From Protonemura montana (Eukaryota > Arthropoda > Insecta > Plecoptera > Nemouridae), in NCBI GenBank assembly GCA_947568835.1, contig OX387609.1, positions 7,579,660-7,643,659 on the forward strand: DNA of 64,000 bases. The letters run 5' to 3'. Positions within the stretch are counted from its first letter, which is position 1, and every line of letters begins with the position of its first letter. Shown here in pieces: positions 47,246 to 57,944 of this stretch. The position numbers and the translations under genes were made by a program. The notes under the pieces are model-generated. The model made no database searches. It saw only the letters and a program-made list of their open reading frames with translations, and was not told the DNA's origin.

Positions 47246-48595
47246 ATCATAATCATAATTCCACTACATCCCACCTGTACTTCGCAGCTTTGCTCATTCA
47301 ACAGTATTTAAACTCACCCCTAAAAGAGCTTCCTCACTCCACTTATTTTAATCTATACCAAACTCAATTTTAACAACATTAATTAACATCCCCAAACATA
47401 CTTCGAAGCACACACCAAAAACTCAGGCACACATTACTCTGGCTTTAGGCATTTATCTCAATAAATTGTGCGGCTTAACTAGAAGCGATACACTCACACT
47501 ATATATCAGTCTGTAGCAATGAACATCCACACTCTAAACTACCTGAGATAGTGATTTAAAATGGCCCCTGTTCACATGGTTCTGGCACCTTCCAAAGCCC
47601 AACAGTTGTAAATCACATAAACTAACTGTTGACCACATCAGGATGGATTCAACGTGGGATACAATGTGTTACCTATCGTTAGTACTGTATTTCCCATTCA
47701 TAGGGATACAAAAACTTTATTTGCCCTGTTCTCATTGATTTTTAAACTTTTATTGAACAAAAAGCGACCAGTAATTTTAATTTAGTTTGTCATTGTGTTA
47801 ACGGAGAGAGACTAGAGCCAAATGTTGCTGTGAAAATCGATTAATTATATTTTTAACTCACAGTTAAAGCTTTTAACTCACAGAAACAGCTGACTTTCAC
47901 TGTGTGTGATTGGTTGCTGTCTTGGCGATTAATTTAACTGTTACTTTATCTAGGAGTTAAGAAAATTTTAATGCTGAGCCTTAATATTTAGCACAAAACA
48001 CGGAGTATAAAAGTGTTTTATTTCTTTTTATTTCTTTTTTACTTATATCTTATATGTAAATGTGTATATATTCATTAATAAAAGAACTGTATTCTTCTTG
48101 TACAATAAATATTGTTAACCACTAAAAAAATCAATTGATTTAGAGAAAAAATTAACCAAATATCTCGCAAAAGCCTACCATGAAAGATGTATTTAATATC
48201 GATTTCCAATAAAACAGCCGACCATTTCTCTTCCCAATTACTACCAACTCACAAACTCTACCCACGTCACCCACACACACAATTTTAAACCACATAAAAT
48301 TGCCCGCGGTGGTCCAACATAATCGGCCCGGCCAAAAATACATGGCACGGCACAATCGCAACTTTCCCTTTCCTTGTACAAACAGCGTTGGCTGGACGTA
48401 GTGGCAGACTAGAGGGCATTAACCACACACACGACCAGACTGACCGATAATTAATACACTTCTATGTGTTTCTGATATCGAAACCACTGGACGACGGTTG
48501 GCAAGCATAAAAAGCAAGATGAGTTATGTTTCGCGTACCAAAAAAAAAAATCAGATATTTTAGTTTTTAAGTTTTGTGAGTGGCAGTTATATCAT

Positions 48596-48910
48596 ATATC
48601 ATGGCCTAGCATAGGAGGTTTCATGGTAGATTCAATGTTTGGTAGCCATGGAGATGCTGAGATCGCCTGACAGAGCTTCTCAATTCTGCTATCTGATGTT
48701 ACCACGGGTATATCATGGCCTAGCATAGGAGGTTCAATGGTAGATTCAACGTTTGGTAGTCATGGAGATGCTGAGATCGCCTGACAGAGCTTCTCAATTC
48801 TACTATCTTATGTTACCACGGGTATATCATGGCCTAGCATAGGAGGTTCAATGGTAGATTCAACGATAGGTAGCCATGGCGATGCTGAGATCGCCTGACA
48901 GAACTTCTAA
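48596..48910 (-). repeat. 114-bp minisatellite, under three units (array 2, reverse)
   Basis: The same unit in reverse: TATCATGGCCTAGCATAGGA, GGTTCAATGGTAGATTCAAC, TGACAGAGCTTCTCAATTCT and TATGTTACCACGGGTATATC. It ends abruptly inside a unit at 48908, where element C copy 3 follows. Confidence 0.92.
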
Positions 48911-48934
48911 AAGTTACCTTCTTATCCTACTGGG

Positions 48935-49204
48935 ACTGTCTGATTTGTGTTTATCTCTTCAGGTGTCAACATTTTAAGCTGTCTCGACTTGACCATCTAA
49001 GCTGTGTTGCCGACACACTTGCCTTTCGTCAGGTGAACTCAAACACACTGGGGTTACCCTCGTTAGGAGAAACATTCGATAACGCAGCCCAAACAATCAA
49101 TTCTGACAGCTAACACGTTTTAGAGGTAAATATTCACTTCTAAAAATTCGTGACCCATTGCTGGAAATCGATGCACATGAGTTTTTTAAATACACTATAC
49201 TACA
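48935..49204 (+). mobile_element. Dispersed element C, copy 3
   Basis: TCAGGTGTCAACATTTTAAG, CTGTCTCGACTTGACCATCT, AAGCTGTGTTGCCGAC, TCTGACAGCTAACACGTTTT and AGAGGTAAATATTCACTTCT. It is sandwiched between a 114-bp minisatellite array and a SINE fragment. Confidence 0.68.
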
Positions 49205-49335
49205 GTTTCATTCGCCAATTGCTTATCAATCTCTCGACAGCATGGATTTGTGGAGAAATCCTGTCGTTCGCGTTGTACCGTACTTTGAAAGGGACGCTAA
49301 GCCTGTGGTCTCCTTGGTGCTATTTGATAAAAGTA
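49205..49335 (+). mobile_element. 5S-SINE body fragment (copy 9)
   Basis: Only the central body is present: ATTGCTTATCAATCTCTCGA, CAGCATGGATTTGTGGAG and GTTCGCGTTGTACCG. It is joined directly to the end of an element C copy on its left. Confidence 0.75.
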
Positions 49336-50009
49336 GAATTTATTTTTGTTCGTTTTTATTTTCTCTCCCTATCTGTGATCGTGTTCTGATATGGATCGAA
49401 GTGGGTGCTCTTATTTCGATTAAACATCTACAACCACAATAATACAGTAAAAACTGCGTCATTGAGAGCACATAGATAACAAAAGTGTATCAATATGTAC
49501 CTTGATATTTTGTTTATAAACATAACTGAATTTAAAATCGCTGACATTTTTTAGAATTCTTTGTATTCGAAATTCAATTAGTGACTAGGGATGAATGCTA
49601 TGCCCAGAGGCAACAGAAATATAATTAAAAGCTGCAGAGAATAAATGTTATTCAGTTCAAAATCACAATACCGTTTTCTATCGCAGGGTTAAAATTATTA
49701 CCGGAATACATGAACTGTGCTCCAATTATTCTCATGCTACCAATGCGCCGCTCAAATTAAAAACACAGCCCTATGTAACCTAACCAAACCAACTTCGTAC
49801 TAGCACCTGGATAATAATCACGAAATGTATCTGTTAAGCTAAACCAACGTTAGTATATCACGGTAAATTCAATGTGGCCAGACTATTATGTTATGAGAAC
49901 CATCACAGTTCGCTACATGATAATGTAGCTTGTTAATTGAAACAATAACATCGATGCGTGCGCTATCGTGTACCATGGCGGACACGGTGCGGGACTACGT
50001 AGACGTATG

Positions 50010-50155
50010 TTTGGCTTGGCGTGTTGGAAACACTGGTTCTTGTGAGATCGCCGAAGTTAAGCAATACCAGCGCCGGGTCAGGTGTTTGATGAGTGACCAC
50101 TGAACGGTTTGTCGCGTTGGTAACACCGGTTCTTCTAAGATCACCGAACACTATG
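50010..50155 (+). mobile_element. Two 5S-SINE heads in tandem, no body (copy 10)
   Basis: Head one (50010-50099) reads TTGGCGTGTTGGAAACACTG, CGCCGAAGTTAAGCAATACC and GATGAGTGACCAC. Head two (50103-50150) starts again with AACGGTTTGTCGCGTTGGTA, ACACCGGTTCTTCTAAGATC and ACCGAACACTATG. The usual SINE body does not follow. Confidence 0.75.
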
Positions 50156-50469
50156 CAGGGGCAGGTTTATCTAAAACCCCCTTGGATTATGTATCGTTTG
50201 TGTTAAGACCAAGACTTTACCTTCGATTACGCTTGAATTGACATGCTTCATATTTTATGGTCAATCAAGATATTGCTCTTTATATATATTTAGATATAAA
50301 TATTTTTTTATTATTATTTTTTTTGTCAGACTAAGCTTGAAATCTTGGCTTACCCCTAACAAAACAGACAACCAACCATGGAATTCAAGAGGTATCATGA
50401 TCCGAACTTCCCAGCGACGTTTCAGACTCGCTCAAAATTAAATGATTCTCTCGTTGGCGACGAAATCAA

Positions 50470-50770
50470 TTCCAGTGGGTATTTTTTTTAATTAGTCTGC
50501 GCATTTCGACGTCTGCGTTAGCGTGTTGAAATTTAATCGATTGTGTTGATTTTAGGGGCAACAGGGGGGACAGGGGGGGGGGAGGCGTTTGTCTGTTTTC
50601 GAGTGGTGACGAATGCTCGCTGTGAGTGCTCGTGTTTGGTGCTGAGGAACTATATCGAAGCTGCGACGTGGTCGCGTTCAATTCGCCGAAGATTGTGTGG
50701 TTTCGGCGTGTGTGTAAGCTTGATTGAAAATTGTCGCCACGATGAGATGGCTATATGAGGAAACGCAATT
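50470..50770. promoter_or_regulatory. CpG-rich pocket (possible island or non-coding first exon)
   Basis: GGACAGGGGGGGGGGAGGCG, GACGTGGTCGCGTTCAATTC and GCCGAAGATTGTGTGGTTTC lie in an otherwise AT-rich region. Frames are open on both strands, which suggests composition rather than coding. It could be an untranslated exon or enhancer; no transcript evidence is available here. Confidence 0.25.
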
Positions 50771-50969
50771 TCGATGGTGAGGATTCTTAGGGAAAACCGA
50801 AGAAAATTCTCTAAAGGAGTTTGTTTGAGAGGCAAAAGTAGATTTTTTCGGTACTTGGTTTTCTTTTGAGCTCAAAGAAGAAGACAAAATGGAATATTTG
50901 CTAAAAAAAATCGAATGAAATTGAAAAATTTGTTTTAAATAATTAAAACTAGTTGCGAATTTTTTATTT

Positions 50970-51095
50970 AAATTGTAAATGCTTGTAAAAGGTTTATTAT
51001 TATTAATATTAATAACCTCTCAAAAATTGATCCAAAAAAATTGTCTGATGGACACCAATTTTTTAGAGGTTTCTAATCATTTTTAATAATTTTAA
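50970..51095. repeat. Decayed relative of the 29-bp hairpin element
   Basis: AAATTGTAAATGCTTGTAAA, then ATTAATAACCTCTCAAAAAT and, inverted, CCAATTTTTTAGAGGTTTCT. The order and sequence parallel the 51.9 kb hairpin, with arms shortened and mismatched. The two are about 920 bp apart. Confidence 0.6.
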
Positions 51096-51913
51096 TAATT
51101 ATAATAATTTAAGTCTCTAATAATTAAAAAAAAAAATGCTTTTTTCTCATTTCTTCTATTTTCTAGCTACTATAGAGTTTAAGAATAAACCCATTTTTCC
51201 CAGATGGCCACTCTGAATCTAAACTTCCCTAAGTGTTAGATTGTCATCCCTTTCTAAGTAAGATCCTGAGTCATCTAATGGATATCCGAAGCTCTGATCC
51301 TAGTGTCTTGTTTTTAGGGAATCCCATTCTTGTATTTATAACTTCTGACGTTATCAGAAGAAATGATCTTTAAACTGTCCACAAGAAACTACCCCGAAGA
51401 AGAATGTCTCACTTCTTGAGAAATTCCCACTTCTGAGTTAATTGCAGAAAGGAAACGATGACTAAATGACCACTGAATTTCCGATCAAATCAAATGCGTG
51501 CTTCAAATATAAATAGGTCTCGTCGCTATCATTATTGACATTAGAGCAGGAAGGTATCGATGAATTCACTCAAAAACTAAGTCACTTCCCCGTAAGACTT
51601 GAGATAAGAAATGAGTCAAACTAGAATCTTGCAAGATACATTTTCTAGTAAACAAACAATATAGAAACTGTTAAATCAACCACAGAAAATCTGAGAATGG
51701 AGGAAATGGATTTCCTCTTATGATTCTATCATCGCTTTATCAGTTTTATTATCACATAAATTTCCACTGGCAAGAAAGAGATTTAAAGGACTGATTTGTG
51801 TCAACTTTTAAAAGGCTTTTAATTGTGAGGCATAACTAAATGGCATACAAATTAGGATGAAATCTTATTTAAATCGCAAACGCTTGCAATGCGCGGGGTA
51901 TTTTATTATTAAC

Positions 51914-51987
51914 AACACTATAACCGTCTCAAAAATTGATGCAAAAATCCGCGTTTGGGCATCAATTTTTGAGACGGTTATAGTGTT
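51914..51987. repeat. Perfect 29-bp inverted repeat, 16-nt loop
   Basis: The left arm 51914-51942 (AACACTATAACCGTCTCAAA..GATGC) and right arm 51959-51987 are exact complements. Four further bases (CAAA/TTTG) can pair with a bulge. A transcript would form a long stable hairpin. It is flanked on the left by a stretch (AAATCGCAAACGCTTGCAAT) that also precedes a decayed relative near 50970. Confidence 0.93.
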
Positions 51988-52393
51988 ACCAATTCTTTGC
52001 AAATCCATCTAATTCTGGGAAATTTCTAAGCAATAAAATGATGTATAACTCAATCACCGAATTGCCAAGTATTTTAAAAGTATTTTTACATGAAATTACA
52101 AAAGAGCAACAAAAAAAATATCACAAAATTTGTAATTACCTTTCCTGCAATTCCCAAAAAACAGCGTCTCCGAAATCTTCCACCAAAGAATAACAAACTT
52201 ATACAAAATCTCACGCTACCAATCTTCAATACAGTCCTTAAAACAAAACACTCACGAAACAACAAACAAAATCAACCAGCTCACAGCAGAGTCAGGGCCC
52301 ACATGTTCGTAACGTGACAGAAGAGACCGACAACGCCTCCCTATGTTACCACTGACAGACACCGACTGACAGCGACAACCACCGATCCAACTC

Positions 52394-52431
52394 ACCGTAC
52401 CGCGCACTCGACGGCGCGTGCGCGGTACGGT
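52394..52431. repeat. GC-rich perfect 14-bp hairpin
   Basis: ACCGTACCGCGCAC (52394-52407) and its complement (52418-52431) enclose a 10-nt loop, TCGACGGCGC. The GC content is far above the surroundings. No U-tract follows, and bacterial-type termination does not apply here; the role is unknown. Confidence 0.85.
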
Positions 52432-52683
52432 CGGCGCATGCCAGACACTCACGAAGACTGATTACGCAAATGTAAATGATAGACAATTACATGTTTTTTT
52501 TTTTTTAGTGCACTTCTTCAAATAGGGTTTTTAGGTGATTACGAAGTGGCGGTATCGCATTGGAAGTTGGGGAAATCGGTTTTTGGTTAAGTTCAAGGTA
52601 AGTTTAATGTTTGATAGGATTTGGCTACGTCGTGGCAGTGTGTTTACCTACATGCTAGGTTTGATTCTTTGTCATCCTATCAA

Positions 52684-53240
52684 ACACGATACATTCAATG
52701 GTAGATTCAATGCTTGGTAGCCATGAAGATGCTGCGATCACCTGACAGAGCTTCTCAATTCTGCTATCTTATGTTACCACGGGTATATCATGGTCTAGCA
52801 TAGGAGGTTCAATGGTAGATTCAACGTTTGGTAGCCATGGAGATGCTGTGATCGCCTGACAGAGCTTCTCAATTCTGGTATCTTATGTTACCATGGGTAT
52901 ATCACGGCCTAGCATAGGAGGTTCAATGGTTGATTCAACGTTTGGTAGCCATGGAGATGCTGAGATCGCCTGACAGAGCTTCTCAATTCTGCTATCTTAT
53001 GTTACCACGGGTATATCATGGCCTAGCATTGGAGGTTCAATGGTAGATTCAACTTTTGGTAGCCATGGAGATGCCGAGATCGCCTGACAGAGCTTCTCAA
53101 TTCTGGTATCTTATGTTACCATGGGTATATCACGGCCTAGCATAGGAGGTTCAATGGTTGATTCAACGTTTGGTAGCCATGGAGATGCTGAGATCGCCTG
53201 ACAGAGCTTCTCAATTCTGGTATCTTATGTTACCACGGTT
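52684..53240 (-). repeat. 114-bp minisatellite, five units with dimer pattern (array 3, reverse)
   Basis: Five reverse units. Two variants alternate: CTGCTATC..ACCACGGG..ATCATGG and CTGGTATC..ACCATGGG..ATCACGG..GGTTGATTC. The second variant recurs at 52875 and 53103, exactly 228 bp (two units) apart, giving a higher-order dimer. The LINE 3' end follows. Confidence 0.93.
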
Positions 53241-53368
53241 ATAACAAACAGAATGTTTAACAAGAGTCAAACACGGTCTTATTAATCTTATTGCTCGTTA
53301 CTTAAAATATTAGTTAGAAGGCTGTGAAACAAAACAAAATTGTTAAGTTAAGCAACACCTTTCTTATA

Positions 53369-53641
53369 GTTAAAACGTGGTTGGGTGATCGCTACACATA
53401 CCCAATCTATAATGGCAGAAAACTTTTTAATGCTCTACCAAGGTCAATCAAAGAACTACCGCATACCAAAATAAAAATTGTATTAAAGACATAGCTAATA
53501 AACAACTGTTTTTATTCTGTCGATGAATTTTACAATTGTTAAATGTGCCAATATGTAAAATTAAAATTGTATCACTTGAATGTCATATAACAATATGTAA
53601 TTGTTCCTAATGACAATAAACATTATTATTATTATTATTAT
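53369..53641 (+). mobile_element. Non-LTR LINE 3' end (Jockey/CR1-like), 5'-truncated
   Basis: The translation from 53405 reads PIYNGRKLFNALP, then RSIKELPHTKIKIVLKT, a TAG at 53492-53494, then LINNCFYSVDEFYNC and a stop at 53540-53542. The pattern 'YNG.KLFN.LP..IKEL' followed by 'LL...FYSVDEF' is the usual C-terminal tail of the reverse transcriptase ORF in Jockey/CR1-type LINEs. A short 3' UTR follows with AATAAA (53615-53620) and an (ATT)n tail ending near 53641. The internal TAG shows it is a dead copy. It begins about 130 bp after the end of a 114-bp minisatellite array. Confidence 0.7.
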
Positions 53642-54261
53642 TTCCAGCATACTTCGTAGATTTGTATGCAATCTTAATCCAGTTTCAAAGAGACTCGGAT
53701 TTGTTTCCACCACCTTCCACTAACGATGCACATTTGAACCTTACATTCGAGGTCAAACCCACTGGTTAGTTCCCAATGTGACCTTGAAATGAGTTAATTA
53801 ACCCCACCCTTTTTAATCCCTTCATAACACTGCATTTTCTTTCCGGACTCGCCCTTGTCTAGGTCGTTACATGCTTAAAACTTCTAAAACTGACCGACGC
53901 CCTTATTAACACCTGGGCCCCCACGCAAAACAATTCGTCGTTAAACACCAGAATCAAAGGCACTGAGCGTTTTCCACCATATACTCCTGAAATATGAAAT
54001 TCTTAAATTCTAAGATTCCTGAAAACCTGTGAAACAGCATCTCACCATCACATTCTCAATGTTACCTCAAGGAGAAGAAGGAGATTTACTTTCAACGAAG
54101 CTCCCACCTGAACTCGTAAATCAAATTTTCAAAACAGCTTATTTTAAAGATTTTTGTCTTCTTCAAAACACTGGTTGAAAATTTGGTTAGGTTCTATCTA
54201 AAACAAAAATTCATATATGACCACCAAAAAACATCAAAACAAATTTTCTGCATATCCAGCT

Positions 54262-54585
54262 TTATTCGAGAGAGAGGTTGCAGGGATGAAAGTTAGTACA
54301 GCAACTTCATTCGCCTTGCTTATCATTCTCTCGACAGCATACATTTGTGGAGGAATCCTGTTGTTCGCATTGTACCGTCCTTCTGAAGGTGCGTTAAGAC
54401 TGTGGTCCCTTTGATGTTAGTTTTCCCTCCTCCCTTCTAGGCTAGGTTAGTTTAATCATCGCACACACCATTACCTATTTATTAACTGACACCATTTGGG
54501 GCAATTTCACCAACGCCGTTTAAGTGTCATAAGACCCATCGTCCAAAACATTGCGTCGGTAAACACAACAAATCAATCAATAAAC
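54262..54585 (+). mobile_element. 5S-SINE body and tail (copy 11)
   Basis: Begins at CGAGAGAGAGGTTGCAGGGA, just past the 5S head. It continues through GGAGGAATCCTGTTGTTCGC and CCCTTCTAGGCTAGGTTAG, and ends AAAACATTGCGTCGGTAAAC, CACAACAAATCAATCAATA. The spacer near 54490-54530 differs from other copies and resembles element F's end motif (CAATTTCACCAACGCCGTTT). Confidence 0.8.
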
Positions 54586-54749
54586 TCCCCTTAAGTTTAA
54601 TTCTTTCCTCCATTCGAAACGTATTACCTAGGTAACTCTAAACGTCTTTCCTCACGTCGCTCGTATAAAATATCACTCTCACCCCCACGTACAGGGACAA
54701 CATAAAATGAAAGAGTAAACTCGTATAAAGATTTCTAGCAACCCGATCT

Positions 54750-54945
54750 AAAAATCAATGGTCAACGCTCGGGAAGCGTTAAGACTCTTCGTAGAAGCGT
54801 ACGGACCCGTAAATAATCCACAACGGACGAGTGGGAGCGATTTTTTGACGCGTTCATGCGCGTGGGTTGAGAGGGTTTATCTGTTTTGGCGTATACGCCT
54901 CCGTAAAGTCGTGCGTTCGTTTTATATTAAGGGCACGTAAAATAA
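54750..54945. promoter_or_regulatory. CpG-rich pocket
   Basis: GCTCGGGAAGCGTTAAGACT, GAAGCGTACGGACCCG, TTTGACGCGTTCATGCGCGT and GGCGTATACGCC form an island between two SINE copies. No product recognised. Confidence 0.22.
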
Positions 54946-55049
54946 AAACTGGCGAAAAGGGCTACAGTGTTATGGGTATACGTGATTTCAATTAGATTTC
55001 ATTGCTATATTGAAGTCAGGTTTTATTTTATGGTAAATGCCAGTTAAGT

Positions 55050-55432
55050 GAATCTCGGTTTCTCGTGAGATCAAACTTTGGTCAGTTATTGGATGGGTGA
55101 CCATCATATACATGACCAGTTATGTTCGGGAGAGAGGCTGGAGGAATGAAAGTTAGTACAGCAACTTCACTCGCCTCGCTTATCAACCTCTTGACAGCAT
55201 GAATTTGTGGAGGAATCCTGCTGTTCGCGTTGTACCATTCTTTGAAAGGGACGTTAAGTGGTTGCTTTTCGACAGGAATAGGCTATGTGCTGGTACCGGG
55301 TTTCCCCTTCTCCCTTTTTGACTAGGCTACGTTCAAAATCACCTACTCATTTACTGACGCCATTACACCAGTACCACAGGACCCGTTGTCAAAACAGTGC
55401 GTCGTTAAACACAAAAAAACAATCGATCAATT
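55050..55432 (+). mobile_element. 5S-SINE with deleted box A (copy 12)
   Basis: Starts in the head (CTCGGTTTCTCGTGAGATCA). It lacks the AAGTTAAGCAAC segment but keeps TTGGATGGGTGACCATCATA. It then has the body and a good tail (AAAACAGTGCGTCGTTAAAC). Its head deletion resembles that of copy 5 (GAGATcaaactttGGtCAGTTATTG against GAGATtgagcttGGaCAGTTATTG), so both belong to one subfamily. Confidence 0.85.
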
Positions 55433-56029
55433 CACACGTGATTTTCACATGGAACAAGCAGAAGGTGAAGGCTGGAAAATATAACCGGCTTAATTGAGGA
55501 TAGGAAATTTTAATCTAAACTAGACGAGGAAAATTGTTGTAAAATGTTTGGAAACTATTTTCCTTGTATTGCGGGAAACTCTGTTCGTGGCAATGTGGTT
55601 GATGCTTTCATCGATGTAATTATCTCTCATCTCCTAGTCTGGAATACTCATCATATTCAATTATCTTTTAGCTTTTTTGTGAAATATATGTATAGGTAGA
55701 TAAATTTCTAAAAAAAATTATGTTTTTTAGGATATCTTTTATACTCATTATATTGTTCGTTATGTACTTCCCGTACTTTTCAGTAAATCAAGTACCACAA
55801 AGACATAATTCCTCAAATTTACTAATTTCAAATATATTACTAAAATCTTCAATTAAAAAAGATTTGCCATTTCTGGGTTCCCAAACGTTTCTGATCTTAG
55901 GTAATGCTGGGAAACTACCATAGCATTTCAAATGTCATTCATGCCATTATAAATTCACTGAAAATAATCGATTAAAAATTTAAAAATTAATTCACTTTAA
56001 AAAAATACTTAAAACCATATTTCCCTTGC

Positions 56030-56270
56030 GAAATGCGCTTCCTCAATCGCATTGTAAAACGCCTACACCCTTCTAGCCTGGAACGCGTCACTCTTCCCAT
56101 GTTCCAGGAATTCCTCCCTAAACATCGGGCGACGCATGTTGCACGAGTCCTCAACGAGCCCATGCGTGCGTGACTCGTGCGTGGGTGCGTGGGTGCGTTC
56201 ACGCGATGGGAAAGATCTCTGAGAGATTGGTTGCTAAATTGATTCAATGAAAACCCCGCTGGCGCCCTTA
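56030..56270. promoter_or_regulatory. CpG-rich pocket with GCGTGGGT repeats
   Basis: GGGCGACGCATGTTGCACGA, then CATGCGTGCGTGACTCGTGC and GTGGGTGCGTGGGTGCGTTC. A minus-strand frame of 110 codons spans it, Arg-rich and unlike known proteins. It is likely a compositional island. Confidence 0.22.
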
Positions 56271-57109
56271 CAATCTCGATTGATGGTCGGTTGTTATTTG
56301 GTTTTTCGTGGTATAACATGTCAAAACGTGGTGAAATAAAGTGCTTGTTTCAAAATTCCACTTTGCTGCTTACAGGTTAGTAAAAAAAAAACCAAAAAAA
56401 AATTAAATAATCATTAAAAATATATTTTTTAAACGTTTCTTATGTTACCGAAACTTTCCAAGATATTTATTTTAAATGTATAGGTGCTGATGGTAGTTAT
56501 ATATAAATGCCATGGCCAAATTTCTGTGCCAATAACTTCATATGATATGACATGTCATTTAAAATAACCCGCAATAACTTCAAAAAAACTATCTGAAATC
56601 AATGATTTCTTTCATCAAAATTCGGATGAAAATAAAAAACAGAACTGCACAGTTTTTCTGAAAATTATATTTTTTATTTGTTTTAATTGAAGACTCGTGA
56701 CCATTAAAGATCGATAATTTTCACTCAAAATCTTCTGCTGATCTCTCATATAACTTCACTGCCAACGTAAAAAGATTACTATAAATTGAATATCAACGTC
56801 TCAATCCACCAAAACATCCAACCACACAAACCACACAAGAACAAGCTTCTTCAATGCCACCTAACCATAATGATACATCACAAATCATTACCGAAGTATT
56901 TTCCTCTTCAGCCACCTTCTGGTTTTTTTGTAGCTTCTTTGTCCTTTTGAAAACGACAAGATTATCAACAAATCTCTAACTCATTATTACTGCATAAAGC
57001 ACTCACAAATATCTGCCCAGCGTTCTAATAAACATGCAATATACAGGTGTTGGTGTGGTATGGTGCATCTCTAAAAATCAAGTGCTAAATTTTTTACATT
57101 TTTCAGGGA

Positions 57110-57400
57110 GCTGTTTGGATGGTCCTTGTTCGATTCTTAGGTACCAAGATTTCAACCCGCCTCGACTCAACCATCTAAGCTGTGTTGCCATCTCTAGGAA
57201 AACACCACACGTCCCACCAATCCCCAAAACTACCAATCCTCTCCTCTTCCCATCAGGTAAATACCAGAACTGAATTGCCCTTCAATGAACTACAATGAAG
57301 CCCAATCAATCTGTTCTGATAGGTACCTAATATGTTTCGGAGGTAAATATTGACTTCTTAAAATGTACGAACAAAAGCCCTATTGTTAGAAAGCGACGCA
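57110..57400 (+). mobile_element. Dispersed element C, copy 4
   Basis: GTCCTTGTTCGATTCTTAGG, TCGACTCAACCATCTAAGCT, TTCCCATCAGGTAAATACCA and CCCAATCAATCTGTTCTGAT, then GGAGGTAAATATTGACTTCT. Confidence 0.68.
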
Positions 57401-57699
57401 GCAGATTTTTTGGGATAGACTATAAACACTTTTCCCACATCGTTAGCATGCAACGTATGATCATCTTAACGACCGTCTTTCACTCATGATGGCGTTTTAC
57501 AATGCACTTTTCTTATTCATTTTGGGTACAGGTTTCTTATACATACTAATTTCATATGACAATTTCACATCGCAATTGCTACGAGTGTTAAACGGGTCTG
57601 TTTAACTAATCAGTGTGTTTAAAGGGTAAAAATCCCAAGTGATTTTAGCACCGTTTTAGCAACGGGTTCAGAGGCACATGGGTGCCTATGAACCAGGGC

Positions 57700-57943
57700 A
57701 CCTAGCCTAGCCTAAAAGGACGGTTTGGAAACTTGATTCCCTAGCGTATTCCGTAGCTGTCGAGTGGTTGATAAGCAAGGCGAATTCAGTTGTTGTACTA
57801 ACTTAAATCCCTCCAATCTCTCTTAGAACAGAACTGGTAATGTGTATGATGGTCACCCATCCAATACCTAACCAAGCGCAATGTTGCTTAACTTCGGCGA
57901 TCTAACGAGAAACGGTATTTCCAACACGTCAAACTGTTCGGTA
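57700..57943 (-). mobile_element. 5S-SINE, reverse orientation, internal deletion (copy 13)
   Basis: The reverse head is well kept: GGTCACCCATCCAATACCTA, CAATGTTGCTTAACTTCGGC and CCAACACGTCAAACTGTTCG. The body keeps GGTTGATAAGCAAGGCGAAT but has lost the GTGCCGGCAC section, and the tail is missing. Confidence 0.83.
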
Positions 57944-57944
57944 C

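Noticed and set aside
16940-48910. CRISPR-like arrays
   Set aside because: The 70-, 91- and 114-bp tandem repeats have no alternating unique spacers, and the DNA is eukaryotic.
50466-50835. Overlapping ORFs on both strands as genes
   Set aside because: Open on several frames because of CpG-rich composition; no domain recognised and no consistent splice signals.
53343-53410. Another 5S-SINE head (GTTAAGCAACACC..GGTTGGGTGATCG)
   Set aside because: The right half translates in frame into the LINE tail that follows (..YPIYNGRKLFNALP), so the likeness is better explained as chance or a short relic.
55987-56319. 110-codon Arg-rich minus-strand ORF
   Set aside because: Spans a GCGTGGGT-type compositional patch and has no recognisable motif.
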